Source: Lingula anatina
Taxonomy: Eukaryota; Brachiopoda; Lingulata; Lingulida; Lingulidae
Assembly (NCBI RefSeq): GCF_001039355.2
Contig: NW_019773792.1
Span: 50,523 to 92,266 of the forward strand
DNA length: 41,744 nt
Reading direction: 5' to 3'
Below, one piece after another: positions 13,101 through 24,500 of the stretch (within the stretch, counting starts at the first letter, position 1; each line of letters opens with the position of its first letter). Under the pieces are notes generated by a model that saw nothing but the letters and a program-made list of their open reading frames with translations, was not told where the DNA came from and did no database searches. Both the position numbers and the translations under genes were made by a program.

Positions 13101-16100
13101 TGTATAAAACACTGCATTCAAATGGCTTGAGGGTACTGTTGATCATTTCATATGAGTGTTTGTAAAATTCAATTCATTTCATTAAACCGTTGCGCCCTAT
13201 TGCTCATCAGAATGAAATGCAATAAAAATATAAAGTTATAAAAACAACAACAATACAACTACTAGTAGTAATGATAAAAGTCATTAGTCTGACGTTAATC
13301 TTAGCTCCGATGCACATTCTAAGTACTTTCATAATTTGTTTAATTGTGAAACATAGTTAATGGATAACAATTTAATTAACTTGAAACAACTTTGTTTTCT
13401 TTAATATATTTTTTATGTATTTCTGCCTAATCGTTCTATAGCAAAAAAAAAAAAAAAAAAAAAAATTAAATTCTTAAAGGAATAAAATGAAATTCATCCT
13501 CAATGTCACCTAAAATACATAGTTTACAGGTTCTTAATTTTTATTTGTCTGTTTACCTTCCAGTTTCTATATCTGCAGTAAATTATGCATGGGCGTAACT
13601 ACAGTAGGCATACGCAGTTATGCACTGTGCGCACAGATTTTTTTTGGCCAACCATGATATTATTTTATATAAATTTAATGTATTCTTCACGGAATATAAT
13701 AAAAAATCCTCTGTGAGTTGAAGTCACTTTCTGTATCAATTGTATACGCACCATTGTTCTGACACCCCGTCATGCATATTTTTATTAAACTGAGGTAAAC
13801 AATGCCTGTTACCTTCAAACTCCTATCTTAATCGTCCATCTAACGGGAACCTCCTTTACCTCTTAATTGGAGGATTAAGTGGCCTTCAACTCTCCTGTAG
13901 CCTTTGTCTTGAGAGTATTGAACGCACTCTCACTGGCGATATTTATCTCAGGTAAAAACTCTACATATGCGTTATTTTCAAATAGCAGCTCCCGCAGACC
14001 TTGGGGAACTAGATAAAATCTGGACACCAGGTTTATTAAGGAGCTAGAGAAACAAAGGAAGAATTTTTCCGGCAAAGCTTCATAGGAATGTTAGACTCCA
14101 AACTAACAGGGTGACATGGGCAATTTTCACAAACAAATAATAAAAATTAAGTTTATGTTTCAGTTAGCCGCCTTTTAAATAAATACCGTTGGTGAATTAC
14201 GGGTGAATTACAATATTGGAACTTTATTAAATCGCGAGAATATTTTTGACTTAAATGATGATTTTATTATAGATGGAAATTAAGCTACTATATGTGGTAC
14301 ATTTGCTGTGATTACGCTGTTGCGTTAGTCTACATTTTGCTCTTTTTTACACCTTGCAGCTCAGTTGAGTCTCAAAGACCTTTATCCTCATTGTCGTCAC
14401 AGTACCACGTGACCCAGATCTGTTGCTTCATTTATGCATATTGAGGTGAGGTTCACTTAAACGCTTTTTTCTACTAATTCGAGAATTGGATTTTTACGTG
14501 TCTAGAATCCTTTAATATAACAAAACTTGTCTTATGGTTGAGCAGTATAATTAAAGCTTGATTATTACCTAAAAAAAGAAATAAATTATTAAGTGACAGT
14601 TGGTTATTCCCCGATGCCTCCAACAAAGACGGCAAATCGCGGTAAACATCCAGGTCGTCCTGCAGCAAGGGGCGGCCGACAAAATCCGAGTGGTCTAAGA
14701 ACAGTGAAACTACTGCCTCGAATGCGGCTGATGAGTCTTCTACTGGCAGTAGTGATCCGTCCTGTCTGGTGGCACAAATAACGGATTTTGTTGTATTATG
14801 GCGAAAATAAATGGGACAGATAATTACTCCAGCAACATTTTCCCTTTGCTATTAAAATTCACTTTACAACACACAGGGCACAGCCGACATAAATAAACCT
14901 AACCTGTGGAAAACGTGCACAACAGCGACAACGACAGACACAGATAATGACTATACATGCAGCCACGCTGTGCCTGTACATAAAGATGCCTTATTTGCTG
15001 GAAGTAGCAAACAAACGGATTTTGCTTCTCTGGCAATAAGGAATACATTGCTGTAATACAAAGTCAATTACAATTCCTTGTAAAACATTATGGTTCGTCT
15101 ATCGGATCTGTGGGAGTAGCAACTAGACTAATACCTAACACACACTTTACAATGGTCTTTGAAATTTCATGGACGTTAAACTTAGGACTAAACATACACT
15201 GGATAAGACCCGCAGTATCTTTTTTCACCCCGTGGGAGGTTCTAGTAAACATGACCAAGGGTTATCCATAGTTTGTTATGATAACGATAACTTAATAGCA
15301 GTGGGTGGAAGGTTGGTAATTAGAAGACTCACAGCGTGAGAAGGGGCAATATTGATATCCATCCAAACATAAATGAATAAGAAATGATCTTCCCCAAAAC
15401 ACCTTTAAGTGAAAACCATTGTCCGTGTTAATCCGTGATTGCAGTGGAGAAACACTTTACCCTGGCCTGGAGTGAAGAAAACGCCACAGTGAGCAAGGTG
15501 AATGTCTGAATACTTTGTGTTTGACAGACAACGATATATTGTCCAATATGCTCATACCTCAGGGATAATTGGGGGGCGTTGTTATTGGCACAGTTTAATC
15601 AGACTCGCAATTATCTCAAAGTAAATAGATTATAAGCCACTTGCTGTCATATTGTTCTATCTCATTAATCTCATAAGGTTAATGTAATGTTTTCAGTACC
15701 GCATGTTTTGTTATCAAGCTATGCATTAAAACCAATATATCTATAGTCAGAAAATTGATTGATTTTGCATTCTAGTGCTCATAATATTCTGACTTTCACT
15801 ACTCGCGATATTTCCTGGAAACTTCTGTAAAAGACAAGCGACGATGATTCAGTCTCTCTCTCTCTCTCTCTTGTACAAACACACAACACACAAACACACT
15901 GCGTACTTACTTTATACGTTTTAACATTCTCTGATACAATGAATATAAACCACTTAAAGGAACGGAGACTGAAAATGGATCTTGAGTAAATGTACCTGTG
16001 TGTCCTTGGGGAACTACATTTTGTATTGGTCCTTGGGGGGTCTGCGTCCTCACCGACCATGAGGATCTCTCTGGACTTCGTTCATTGCCATGGCCTGTAA

Positions 16101-18157
16101 TCTGGGTATGGACATTCTGAGAAGCTTCCTGTAAACCAAATTTAAATTATATAAAAATTTAAAATTATATGTACACCTGTTTTTCAACAATGTAAGGGCG
16201 ATGGTTTGATTGTTACTTACGCTATATGTTAACCGTATATTTTTACATTTTCCGTAAGTCAAGTGATTGAACTGGACCCCTAATGTCACGGTTTTCTTCT
16301 GTTATATGCAACGGTAAGTCATGACGCGTTGGGGCGCTGGTGCCGGCTAGATGGCATTTTACGTGATTGAAGTGGGCTATGGATTGATTTTTTTGTCGAA
16401 TTTTTAATTTGTAAAGTGATGTTATGCCCTTGGAATGCTGTTATAGACTTATGAGAAAGCAGGAAGGCTGTCATTTTTCACCGTGAGGCCTCGAGGGTGC
16501 ATACATGTAAGCGATAAGCAATAGGGCTTTAGTCAAGTAATAAATAATAAACAATTGAACACCTAAATCATTTAGTACGGAAGAGTTTCAAAGTTATTAA
16601 TGTAGTTAGAGGTAGTCCTGAAATATGCGGTGCTGGCTCTGTCTTAGAGAATAGAGCCGTGTTAGTGTGGTACAGTCTGACACACTTAACTAGGGCAGAG
16701 GCGAGTTTGGCAGTCGGGTTGTTTGTATATTCATTCTTTCTTAATTCTTTTTTTTTGTGACAAGAACTTATAATAGGCGGTAATTCGTGAATTAATCGCA
16801 TTTATTGCATTTGTATTGAGATTACGTTTTGAACAAAGTGATTTGATTTTAGGCGCATGCCCCCACCTGGCGTTTACGAATCCAATAATGGCAATATGGC
16901 GGTCGCTATATACAATCCTTTCTACACCCTGGCGATTCTGAGAATTAAATTACTTCTGGCGATTTGCCGGATGCTGGTTCAATTTCCCTGGAAAATTTAC
17001 TTTTCGATGACTGTTTTTTTGAAAGTGTACCATTCATTTCCGATATTAGTTTCAGCCCTGGAGACGTGAAAGTTTTGGGCTTCCCACCGGTAACTAGGGC
17101 GATGTAACACTGGAGTTAAGAATACAGAGTAGAGTTTTTGATAATTGTCCAACGCGGACGTTGTGTTTCTTATTTGAATGTAGCCATTTAAGGTTTTATT
17201 AGGCAACTAAATAATCATCACTTGAGACGCACACGATGTTAGGCACGTGATCTTTAACGAGCATGCCCTAATGCTAATTGTGTGTGAATTTGGTGACATT
17301 TGGTGGCGTCTTTTCAATTTTATAGACATTTCTTTACATCTGTTGAAGTCACAGTGAAACAGTCGATTTGAGGGGGTACCTCTTATTGATTTTACTAAAT
17401 GGTATAAAATATGTATATTTTCACAACTATTTTGTATTTTTTAAACCATTAATCACGTTAGACACGGTATCCGTAATAAAAAGCATTATTTCTAACAATT
17501 TACAGCTGTGAGGTGATCATTTGTAAATAAAATTACATGGAAATGGGGGTGGGACAACCTGTTTGACCAATGTTGTATATGAATCTGATAATTTTATAAC
17601 GCATAATCAAACCCCATCTTTATACAAATGTTTTTATACAAAAACTTTTATTTGGAATAAACTGTACAGTAGCGCTAGCGTAGCTCGACTTCGAATGATC
17701 GTTTCCCTTCCTCACGTGATCTGTTCACCTTTTGAATACAGCGCCCCCTGTACCTTCTAATGACCTTTCTCCTAAGACCCGTCTTCGATGACCCGTTAAA
17801 CGACAATAAATACATTTATTTATAGCTAAGCGTTACTATTTTTTTACCAGTCATTTATCTAATATTAATGGGTTTGTTCATTGTGCGGCCATGACTACAG
17901 AGGCAAAAAGTCGCTGCTGCAGTGGGATTCTTGAGGTGAGGCGTATTTACACCACAGGCAGCAGTATGCTGCAATTTCTGAATCTCGTGGAGCAAAGCAG
18001 CCAGACTAAGGACAACTAGTAGTGTTTCGTCAATATATTGATATATGCTAGTAGATAGGCCATTGGTTAGGATAAAAGTGCATGCATTACAATGGCTACG
18101 ACGGGCATTTTGTTTCAACTCAATGGGTTGTGATCATAATAAAGCAATTCTTATCAG

Positions 18158-18200
<43 letters not shown>

Positions 18201-18365
18201 TTATTATATTATTATTATTATTACTGTCAGCTGTGACACTTACATTCTTCGGTAAATCAGGTTGTAAACAGGATATTTCCTTACCTTTTCCTGCCTTTCA
18301 AATCTCTGGACAATAGAGCGTACGTAGTTCTTTTCAGTGTTGACACTCTGGGTTGGCGGCTCCAT
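7146..18365 (-). CDS. guanylate-binding protein, N-terminal half (leader, GTPase domain, start of helical domain); 3' end not found
   Basis: Large interferon-type GTPase of the GBP/atlastin superfamily. Eight exons read phase-consistently: 18285-18365 (ATG), 15996-16128, 10864-11173, 10187-10323, 9600-9720, 7996-8176, 7440-7692, 7146-7300, together exactly 457 codons. The third exon carries the P-loop GTAQSGKS. The exon at 10187 carries the GIWMG segment and the G3 motif DSEGTG. The next exon has the hydrophobic GGLLVMMVLLTSLLIYNT strand typical of GBPs, and the exon at 7996 has FMWLLRD (the RD motif that stands in for G4). The exons at 7440 and 7146 match the linker and first helices (FTLPLPGGS, then LQHYVQAVN). 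A polar leader of about 77 residues precedes the usual GBP start. The last exon ends in phase 0 at GTACGT, and no continuation is visible to its left. All nucleotide-binding motifs look intact. The start was chosen because 18363-18365 is the first ATG after an acceptor and opens into the phase chain; an internal ATG at 11156 is an alternative start nearer the usual GBP length. Confidence 0.85.
8177..9599. other. GBP intron, no gene recognised
   Basis: Intron between the two GTPase-domain exons. It contains a plus-strand open frame at 8690-8908 (72 codons, basic) without recognisable content and a possible element edge near 8271 (AAAAGAACTAAGGCAACACC). No matching inverted end was found. Confidence 0.4.
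9727..9747. repeat. poly-A tract
   Basis: Homopolymer A run directly upstream, on the minus strand, of the GBP exon at 9600-9720. Read as T on the coding strand it forms the polypyrimidine tract of that exon's GACAG acceptor. Confidence 0.8.
11174..15204. other. GBP intron with unassigned open stretches
   Basis: A large intron between the leader exon and the P-loop exon. It contains a TCCGTATTAATA-type short tandem at 12050-12120 and a poly-A run at 13443-13464. Two stretches have protein-like frames: 13875-14040 on minus, and 14593-14800, which is open on both strands and reads on plus as an AT-hook-like basic start followed by an acidic Ser/Thr-rich shifted frame. Neither was assigned to a family. 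They may be extra in-phase GBP exons or remnants of a transposon. Confidence 0.35.
15205..16250. repeat. 1.1-kb segmental duplication, right copy
   Basis: Collinear with 1590-2690 in the same orientation. It contains the GBP leader exon 15996-16128 with acceptor and donor. A CT microsatellite near 15850-15870 expands a shorter CT-rich tract in the other copy. Confidence 0.85.
16251..18280. other. GBP first intron, no other gene seen
   Basis: Intron between the ATG exon and the duplicated leader exon. A TAA/TTA microsatellite lies at its upstream side near 18160-18230. No coding content was recognised. Confidence 0.4.
18158..18228. repeat. (TAA)n / (TTA)n inverted microsatellite
   Basis: About 13 units of AAT/TAA are followed, after a short CATTATTA joint, by complementary TTA units, so the RNA or single strand could fold as a long AT hairpin. 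It lies about 60 bases beyond the donor of the GBP ATG exon. Confidence 0.8.
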
Positions 18366-18373
18366 TGAAGAAA
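18285..18373 (-). CDS. GBP first coding exon with 5' UTR acceptor
   Basis: The exon starts after ATATTCTAG (acceptor at 18374-18375), has eight bases of leader, then ATG at 18365-18363, and ends AAG|GTAAGG. It encodes 27 residues starting MEPPTQ and leaves in phase 0, matching the phase-0 entry of the exon at 16128. The acceptor implies an upstream non-coding exon, which I did not locate between here and the minisatellite. Confidence 0.6.
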
Positions 18374-20050
18374 CTAGAATATATTAAAATTATCTAAATA
18401 CAGCTGTCATCGCACAGGGTATTCCTCCCTTGTTCTTCGACTCGATAGCCGACAGTCAATCCTAGGAGGAGGAGAGAATATTTTGTGCATTTAATGAAGC
18501 AGGGTATATTTGATTTGAATTTATGCTGTTCCTTCTCAGTGGCTGTAACGCATGACTAATTTATCACTTTTCTGAATTTTGAAATAAGATTTATTTGTAA
18601 AATGAACCCCTTTTTTGCCAAAAAGTGTTGGATTGTTACTAATCAGCCCACCTGTCCTTTTATTACCCTGTTTATTTCTAGAATCATTTATATTAAACAA
18701 ATATATATCGCAATGCGTTTTACTGAACAAACTTACAATCTCTTTACTTTTTTGTTTAAATGATTTATCACCGGACATGGGTTGACTTTCGAAAGATAAT
18801 AGTACATGGGCATGTACCATAGATGTGCAAACATTCTCAGTGGCTTAACATGAACATTAAATCTCACCTGTCTGCAAGAACATTTAGCTAAACATGTTAA
18901 TGTTATGTAATAAAAACAGCCACTTAATGGAAACATACCTGAAATATTCTAATCTGATTCTTCAGTGGCGAAATCGCCTCAACCCTGAGCTTTTCAGCGA
19001 TGAAATGTGCTCTTTCGAAATACCGCCAGGTTATGAGTCGTGAATTCATTATCAAGTGATAGATTAGGTCGTCCTTATACAAACTCCCAATATACAAACG
19101 TCATTGACTTATCTATAAAAAGTGTTATCCGCAGGTCAGATATTCTTTCATCAATAAGCTTTATTTATAATTAAGTCAATGTGACATTGTGTTTGTTGAG
19201 ACGTACTAGTCGTATGACGTCAACACAATGTATGTATTTCACACTCGTGTATGGTGCGGCTTGATAGTAGTCCGGAGTGATACAATGTGTAAAGAATATA
19301 TTAGACCCTTATAGTTCAATCTAGGTTTTCCATATTTCTATAATTGTGCCAGGTTGCTTAAAACGTTATTTAAAGTGTTGTTAGTTTGTTAAATGCATTC
19401 ATTCGTCAGTGATCGAAATGTGCTATCTTAACTACATGTCATGTAATTTTTACATCGGAGTCTAGTTACTAATTATGAAGTTCAAGAGCTCAACTTTTTA
19501 AAAGATATTGCAGTGAAATAGGGAAATGGTGTTTTTAATGAATGCTGAGATTTTCGTGACTTTATACCTGTCTTGCATTTGGCACACTCAATATATTAAA
19601 ATATGAGGTACAGGCGTCAAAACTGCCAGACACTGGCACCGACTGGAGACACACCAGCCTTTTGATTGCTTCATATTTAAACAAAGCAGTTGTAGTAGTA
19701 CAGTAGTAATAGTAGTATCAAGAAATATCATCAAGTGAACTAGCAGTTATTTTTTTTGGCTCAAACTAAACTTCCTGTCCTAAGTTTCTCATTAGACCCG
19801 TGCGTAGATGCACAGCTGACTGAAGTATCTGCTGACTGATTGCAGTAGATGTGATCCACAGACACAATGTGGTAAGTGTATAATGCAGCATTTTTCAAAA
19901 AAGTCTCTTTTCTTGATGTTGTCTGAATTTTAACCGATTTTATGTTAGCCATTAAGAATAATTATATATCTAGTGAAATGAAAGACCTTATAGTTGTATT
20001 TTTCCCAATTTTCAACGTCTGTTAGATACAAGCACAATTAAGGAACATTT
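18374..20050. other. upstream region of the GBP N-terminal gene
   Basis: This stretch should hold the promoter and 5' UTR exon of the gene starting at 18365 and lies downstream of the other GBP gene ending at 21579. No TATA element or interferon-type motif could be assigned with confidence. No open frame is convincing. Confidence 0.35.
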
Positions 20051-20075
20051 ATCCACCTCATCCAATCATTCACTC

Positions 20076-20437
20076 AACTTAACATACATCTGTACACACC
20101 CACATCCCACACACACACAACTTAACATACATCTGTACACACCCACATCCCACACACACACAACTTACATACANNNNNNNNNNNNNNNNNNNNNNNNNNN
20201 NNNNNNNNNNNNNNNNNNNNNNNNNNNNNNNNNNNNNNNNNNNNNNNNNNNNNNNNNNNNNNNNNNNNNNNNNNNNNNNNNNNNNNNNNNNNNNNNNNNN
20301 NNNNNNNNNNNNNNNNNNNNTACACACCCACATTCCCACACACACACAACTTAACATACACCTGTACACACCCACATCCCCACACACACAACTTAACATA
20401 CATCTGTACACACCCACATCCCCACACACTCACAATC
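20076..20437. repeat. 43-bp minisatellite containing an assembly gap
   Basis: Units read CTTAACATACATCTGTACAC followed by CCACATCCC and a short CA run. Successive units start at 20078 and 20121, giving a period of 43. The array is interrupted by N at 20174-20320 and resumes with the same unit until about 20437. Translations over it are repeat artefacts. The true array length is unknown, since the gap size may be only an estimate. Confidence 0.9.
20174..20320. other. assembly gap (147 N)
   Basis: Run of N inside the 43-bp minisatellite. It lies exactly between the two GBP half-genes, so order and orientation across it are only as good as the scaffolding. Confidence 1.
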
Positions 20438-20966
20438 AAATGCTTCTAGCAAATACATTTGAGTATTTTACGACATTTGCTTTAGTTGTCAGAAATGTTT
20501 TATTATTATGATTATTATTAATTTTATTATTATTTTTATTATAAAAAAGTACAATTTAATCCGCCATCCAAAGTGGCTATACACCCAGAGGCACCATAAT
20601 TCTAATGCATGAGAATTCGGCTTTTTCTGTGCTCCTGATAATTTTGTAGAACTGCATTCCTATTTTATTCACAATTCATTTTACCAATATAAACTGACTC
20701 TCTTTCGAATTTACATATTCGCCCAAAACCAGCTGAATTTAATTTGTCTGTTTCTTTCGCGTTTTATTGATTTCCACCAATTATTCCAAAACTGTAACTT
20801 GTAGCATTATAGCAATATTTATTTTCGTTTTCTTTTATATTATCAGCTTGCATAATGATTATTATAATTATGTTACCTCTTAAAATACAGATAAAGCAAA
20901 ATTAATAAATGAATAAATAAAAAGAATAATAAGGCTGAATCCGGCTTGTCACCAATTTATACAATG
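20438..20966. other. no gene seen
   Basis: AT-rich sequence with an imperfect TTA-rich stretch at 20500-20545. No exon or promoter was recognised. Confidence 0.45.
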
Positions 20967-20974
20967 TCAATGAG

Positions 20975-21130
20975 CATGGGTGTCCGCAGGGGGGTGGTCA
21001 ACGGAGTCACTTTTTGGAATTTTGGAATTTTGGAACTGCATTTTATTGCGGGTACCCAGCCAATCATTATCTCCCCCTTCAATGATTTTGACCCCCCCCC
21101 CCCCTGGAAAATTTTCTGCGGACGCCCATG
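20975..21130. mobile_element. 156-bp hAT-type MITE with 8-bp target duplication
   Basis: The left end CATGGGTGTCCGCAG and the right end CTGCGGACGCCCATG form a 15-base terminal inverted repeat with one mismatch. The element is flanked on both sides by the identical octamer TCAATGAG (20967-20974 and 21131-21138). An 8-base duplication and ends starting CA are the hallmarks of hAT elements. The interior has a G-rich stretch, repeated GGAATTTT and a run of 13 C. There is no coding capacity. Confidence 0.85.
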
Positions 21131-21512
21131 TCAATGAGACATTACCATTTAGTACTTTAAAGCAGGAGTATCAAAGAAATACAATATTATCAACAAAATT
21201 ATCACATTGGTATATTTAGAGGGGTACTTTTAGACAAGATTAAAAATCAATCACTGCCTCCTCCATATATAACATACTTAAAGGGCTAATAACTCTTCGT
21301 TTTGGTCAAAAAATGAATTTTCCTGGAGTAAACAACAATTTTCCCATACTTACCGATGGTTAATGAATCCATTTTTACATTCAAAGTTAGTTATTATCCC
21401 TTTAATAGTGTCAGGTTTGATTCATTATCGACACCATATTTTTTATGCAATTAGTGACATAGAGAGAGTGTGTTTAATCACAATATGGTTATTGTGTCAG
21501 TGTTTTGCACTA

Positions 21513-21518
21513 TTTATT
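21513..21518 (-). terminator. AATAAA polyadenylation signal of the C-terminal GBP gene
   Basis: AATAAA on the minus strand about 61 bases after the TAG stop at 21579-21581, a normal place for a 3' UTR signal. Confidence 0.55.
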
Positions 21519-21578
21519 TCATTTGGACACCCGACTTTGGTTTAATGTAAAGCATACTTCACGTGAAAAAACTAGTTC

Positions 21579-24500
21579 CTATTTTGGCTCCGAATTAAAC
21601 AATCTTCCAAAGAAACCACGTTCTTTCAAACCTCGTGCATACTTTGCATTCCTATTTGCTTCTGATTTGGCATGTTTTAGCTCCATGTCCGTTATACCCA
21701 GAGTCGTACGTAGCTGTTCATTTTCTTTGGAAAGCTACAATTAGAATATATATCAACGTTAAACCGCACTGCCTCAGCACTGGGTTACTCAATTGAAAAT
21801 TACAGATACTTATCAAACATTCGAAAAATTATTATCCATAAACATACACTTATGTACTTTACCTGATGGTTTTCACAATTCACGGTGAAATCGAAATAAA
21901 TAAGTGTAGGACGTTGTTACAGATAGTGCTTAACATCTGTCTATGTGAATTAACCCAATATACTAAGTCTTGCAACGCTTTGTAAGAGGATTCAAATGAA
22001 AGTTCTCTCTTATCTTATTTGGAATGCTGGAGTACCTCTTTTACTGCCCGACTATCTAAATGTTGAAGAAACGCTTGCAAAAGCAGTTCAAATTTTTGTT
22101 CTTGAGCCTACAATAAAAATATATATATATCTTACGAAATGAAACCAGACTGTCAACGTGTTGGGTACTGCATATCGGTTACAGAGAAACATCGTATGCC
22201 ATCATGTTCAAAACTGTTCGCAGAACGTCACTCTATAAACACAGATTTTAGTTGTACATGCAAGTCTCTAGGGATGGAGACGGTGACTGTTGGTATTTAC
22301 TTATGAAGCAATACATGTGGAACTTAACGACTTATATGTCGTCTTTCCTACGGGGTTTTAAATTGAGAATAATTTAGAAATCACAGCTATTTTCCACCTT
22401 AAATAAATGCTTCGCTAAATAAAGGTCAACAGTGTACGCCTCTACAACAAACCTTTGCCAGTTGAGCAGTATTTATGTGATTAGCTTTCTCTAGGTCTTG
22501 TATTTTCCCATTTAGCATTTTTCTTTCATTGTCATTTTCCTCTTTTTGCTGAAATGGTCGTAATTGGAATATCATTAAAACACATTTTATCATTCACATA
22601 ATTTCAACTCCGTACATAACACCCACGACTCATGCTTTTATTTATTATTTTCTGTTTTACTTTAATACGTCGAAAGAAGGAAGTCTCATAAGACTCTTAC
22701 CTTTTGGAGAGCTGTTTCGTGATTTTGGGACATTTTCTCCAAATCTTTTTTATGCTCAGTCTCCTGCCTTGCAGATTCATCGCGAAGGTATTGAAGTTCC
22801 TCTCTCTGGTTTTCGGACTGCAAGGCTAAGACCTCTTGTTCTCTCTTAGCTTCAGCCACATCCCTCTGAAATCCTTCGATTCGCTACAAGAAAGGGGACT
22901 GGTGAAAGATTACTTATAATAAGTCAGCATAGCTGGCGAATTTACCGACAAAAACCAGAAAATAATGGTGCATATAAAAGCCCATTTTGTCGATGTTGAT
23001 CCAACAATGCATAATTCCAGATTTAACATGGAAGATTATCACCAAATATCAATCATGCACAACGGGATACACAAAGATGTTGACAATATTTATTTCACAT
23101 ACGACTTCAGGTCCAAGGGAGTTATTTTCACAAAATAAATTTTCATAATTTCAAGCAAATAACCTAATCAGAATGTTTTTTAGACTCAAGCTGTTTATTA
23201 TATTGCAAAGGGTAAGAATCACTCATACAAGGGTAGGAGTGCAATGAAATATGTCATCAAAGGAGAGAGTTTTATAAACAAATCTTGATGTTTATAGTCT
23301 GGATGTTGAGTTAATTTAGTTGTTTTTGTTTTACAAGTCATTTTCATTGAATGGGATAAACAAAAATATGTGCATTTTTATTATTGATTAAATATTGACT
23401 TAGTTAATGGCTTCTCACAAAGGGAAGTTAACAAAAGCGGATCCACTAATGGTCAGCTGAGACCATTATGAATGAGAGAGAGGTATAACAACAACATTTT
23501 TAAGATGTCACTCAGTTAATTTGCATTTTCAAAAACTGTAACTGCGCAGGGCTTTCGAGATAATGGAAGTTAACATCACACCTTGATAATGTCAATTTTA
23601 TCTAGACACTTTCAGACCTTATAAAAGAATTGGGCGTTTTCTAATTCGAGCTTCAGATGTCTGAGCACAAATGCCCACTCCACTACTCCAGTCACGAACT
23701 ACCTTCCCCAAAATGAAATTACTGGCCACAAGCACACGTTTCATTACACAAACAGTTTACTGCTGATCGACTGATTCGGCACGTTGCGAACCAGCCGAAG
23801 ATTTTCCAGAATGCATTCCTCTTGCAATACCCTAATGTATATAGCCAGAGACCTGGAAAATCGAGCCAAATTATGTGTGCAATGAAATGCTGAGTTTGCG
23901 ACATATAATTCTGTGATGGGGAGGTTAAATCGTAGCTGGAGTCGTAAATTCGCTCCCTAATGTAAGACTCCCATTAACGGGGAATGGACTACGGCTCCTA
24001 GTTCACTGGTATTCTTGTCACAATGCAATCGGGGTGCTCACTTAGAATCCTCATCATCAAGCTTACAAGATATTTGATGAAACTGTCAAATGTACAGACA
24101 AAAGCGTAAAATATTTTAATAAAATGCACAAAATAAGCTATTATTAATTCTGATGCACAATACATTATGCTTAACTGCAAAGTCTTTGTGCATAGTTTAA
24201 TTTCGAACATGTTCTGATGTTAGTCCTATAAATCAGTCCTCCTAGCAAATGATGACACGGCGGTAGATAAAATATGCTGAAAATGCAAAAAACCAATTAC
24301 AGCGTAACTATTGTAAAATGGTTTGCTCAAGTTGATTTTTGAACTTGACCTCAAACAAGTACTCAAACAAGTACTCAAACAAATAAAAATCTCCAAATAT
24401 ACTGTTACTTTAGTTACATTTTGTCTTACTTTAATTCAATGAAATTGTCGATGCAATACTCTTCGAGTAAGATTGTAGTTCATGAGCATCAAAATAGTTC

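Noticed and set aside
16050-16289. Alternative frame of the duplicated leader exon with conservative substitutions between copies
   Set aside because: It hits a stop inside the exon in both copies, whereas the frame used here joins in phase to both neighbouring exons.
20079-20439. Cysteine/valine-rich minus-strand frames
   Set aside because: They are the 43-bp minisatellite and the N gap translated.
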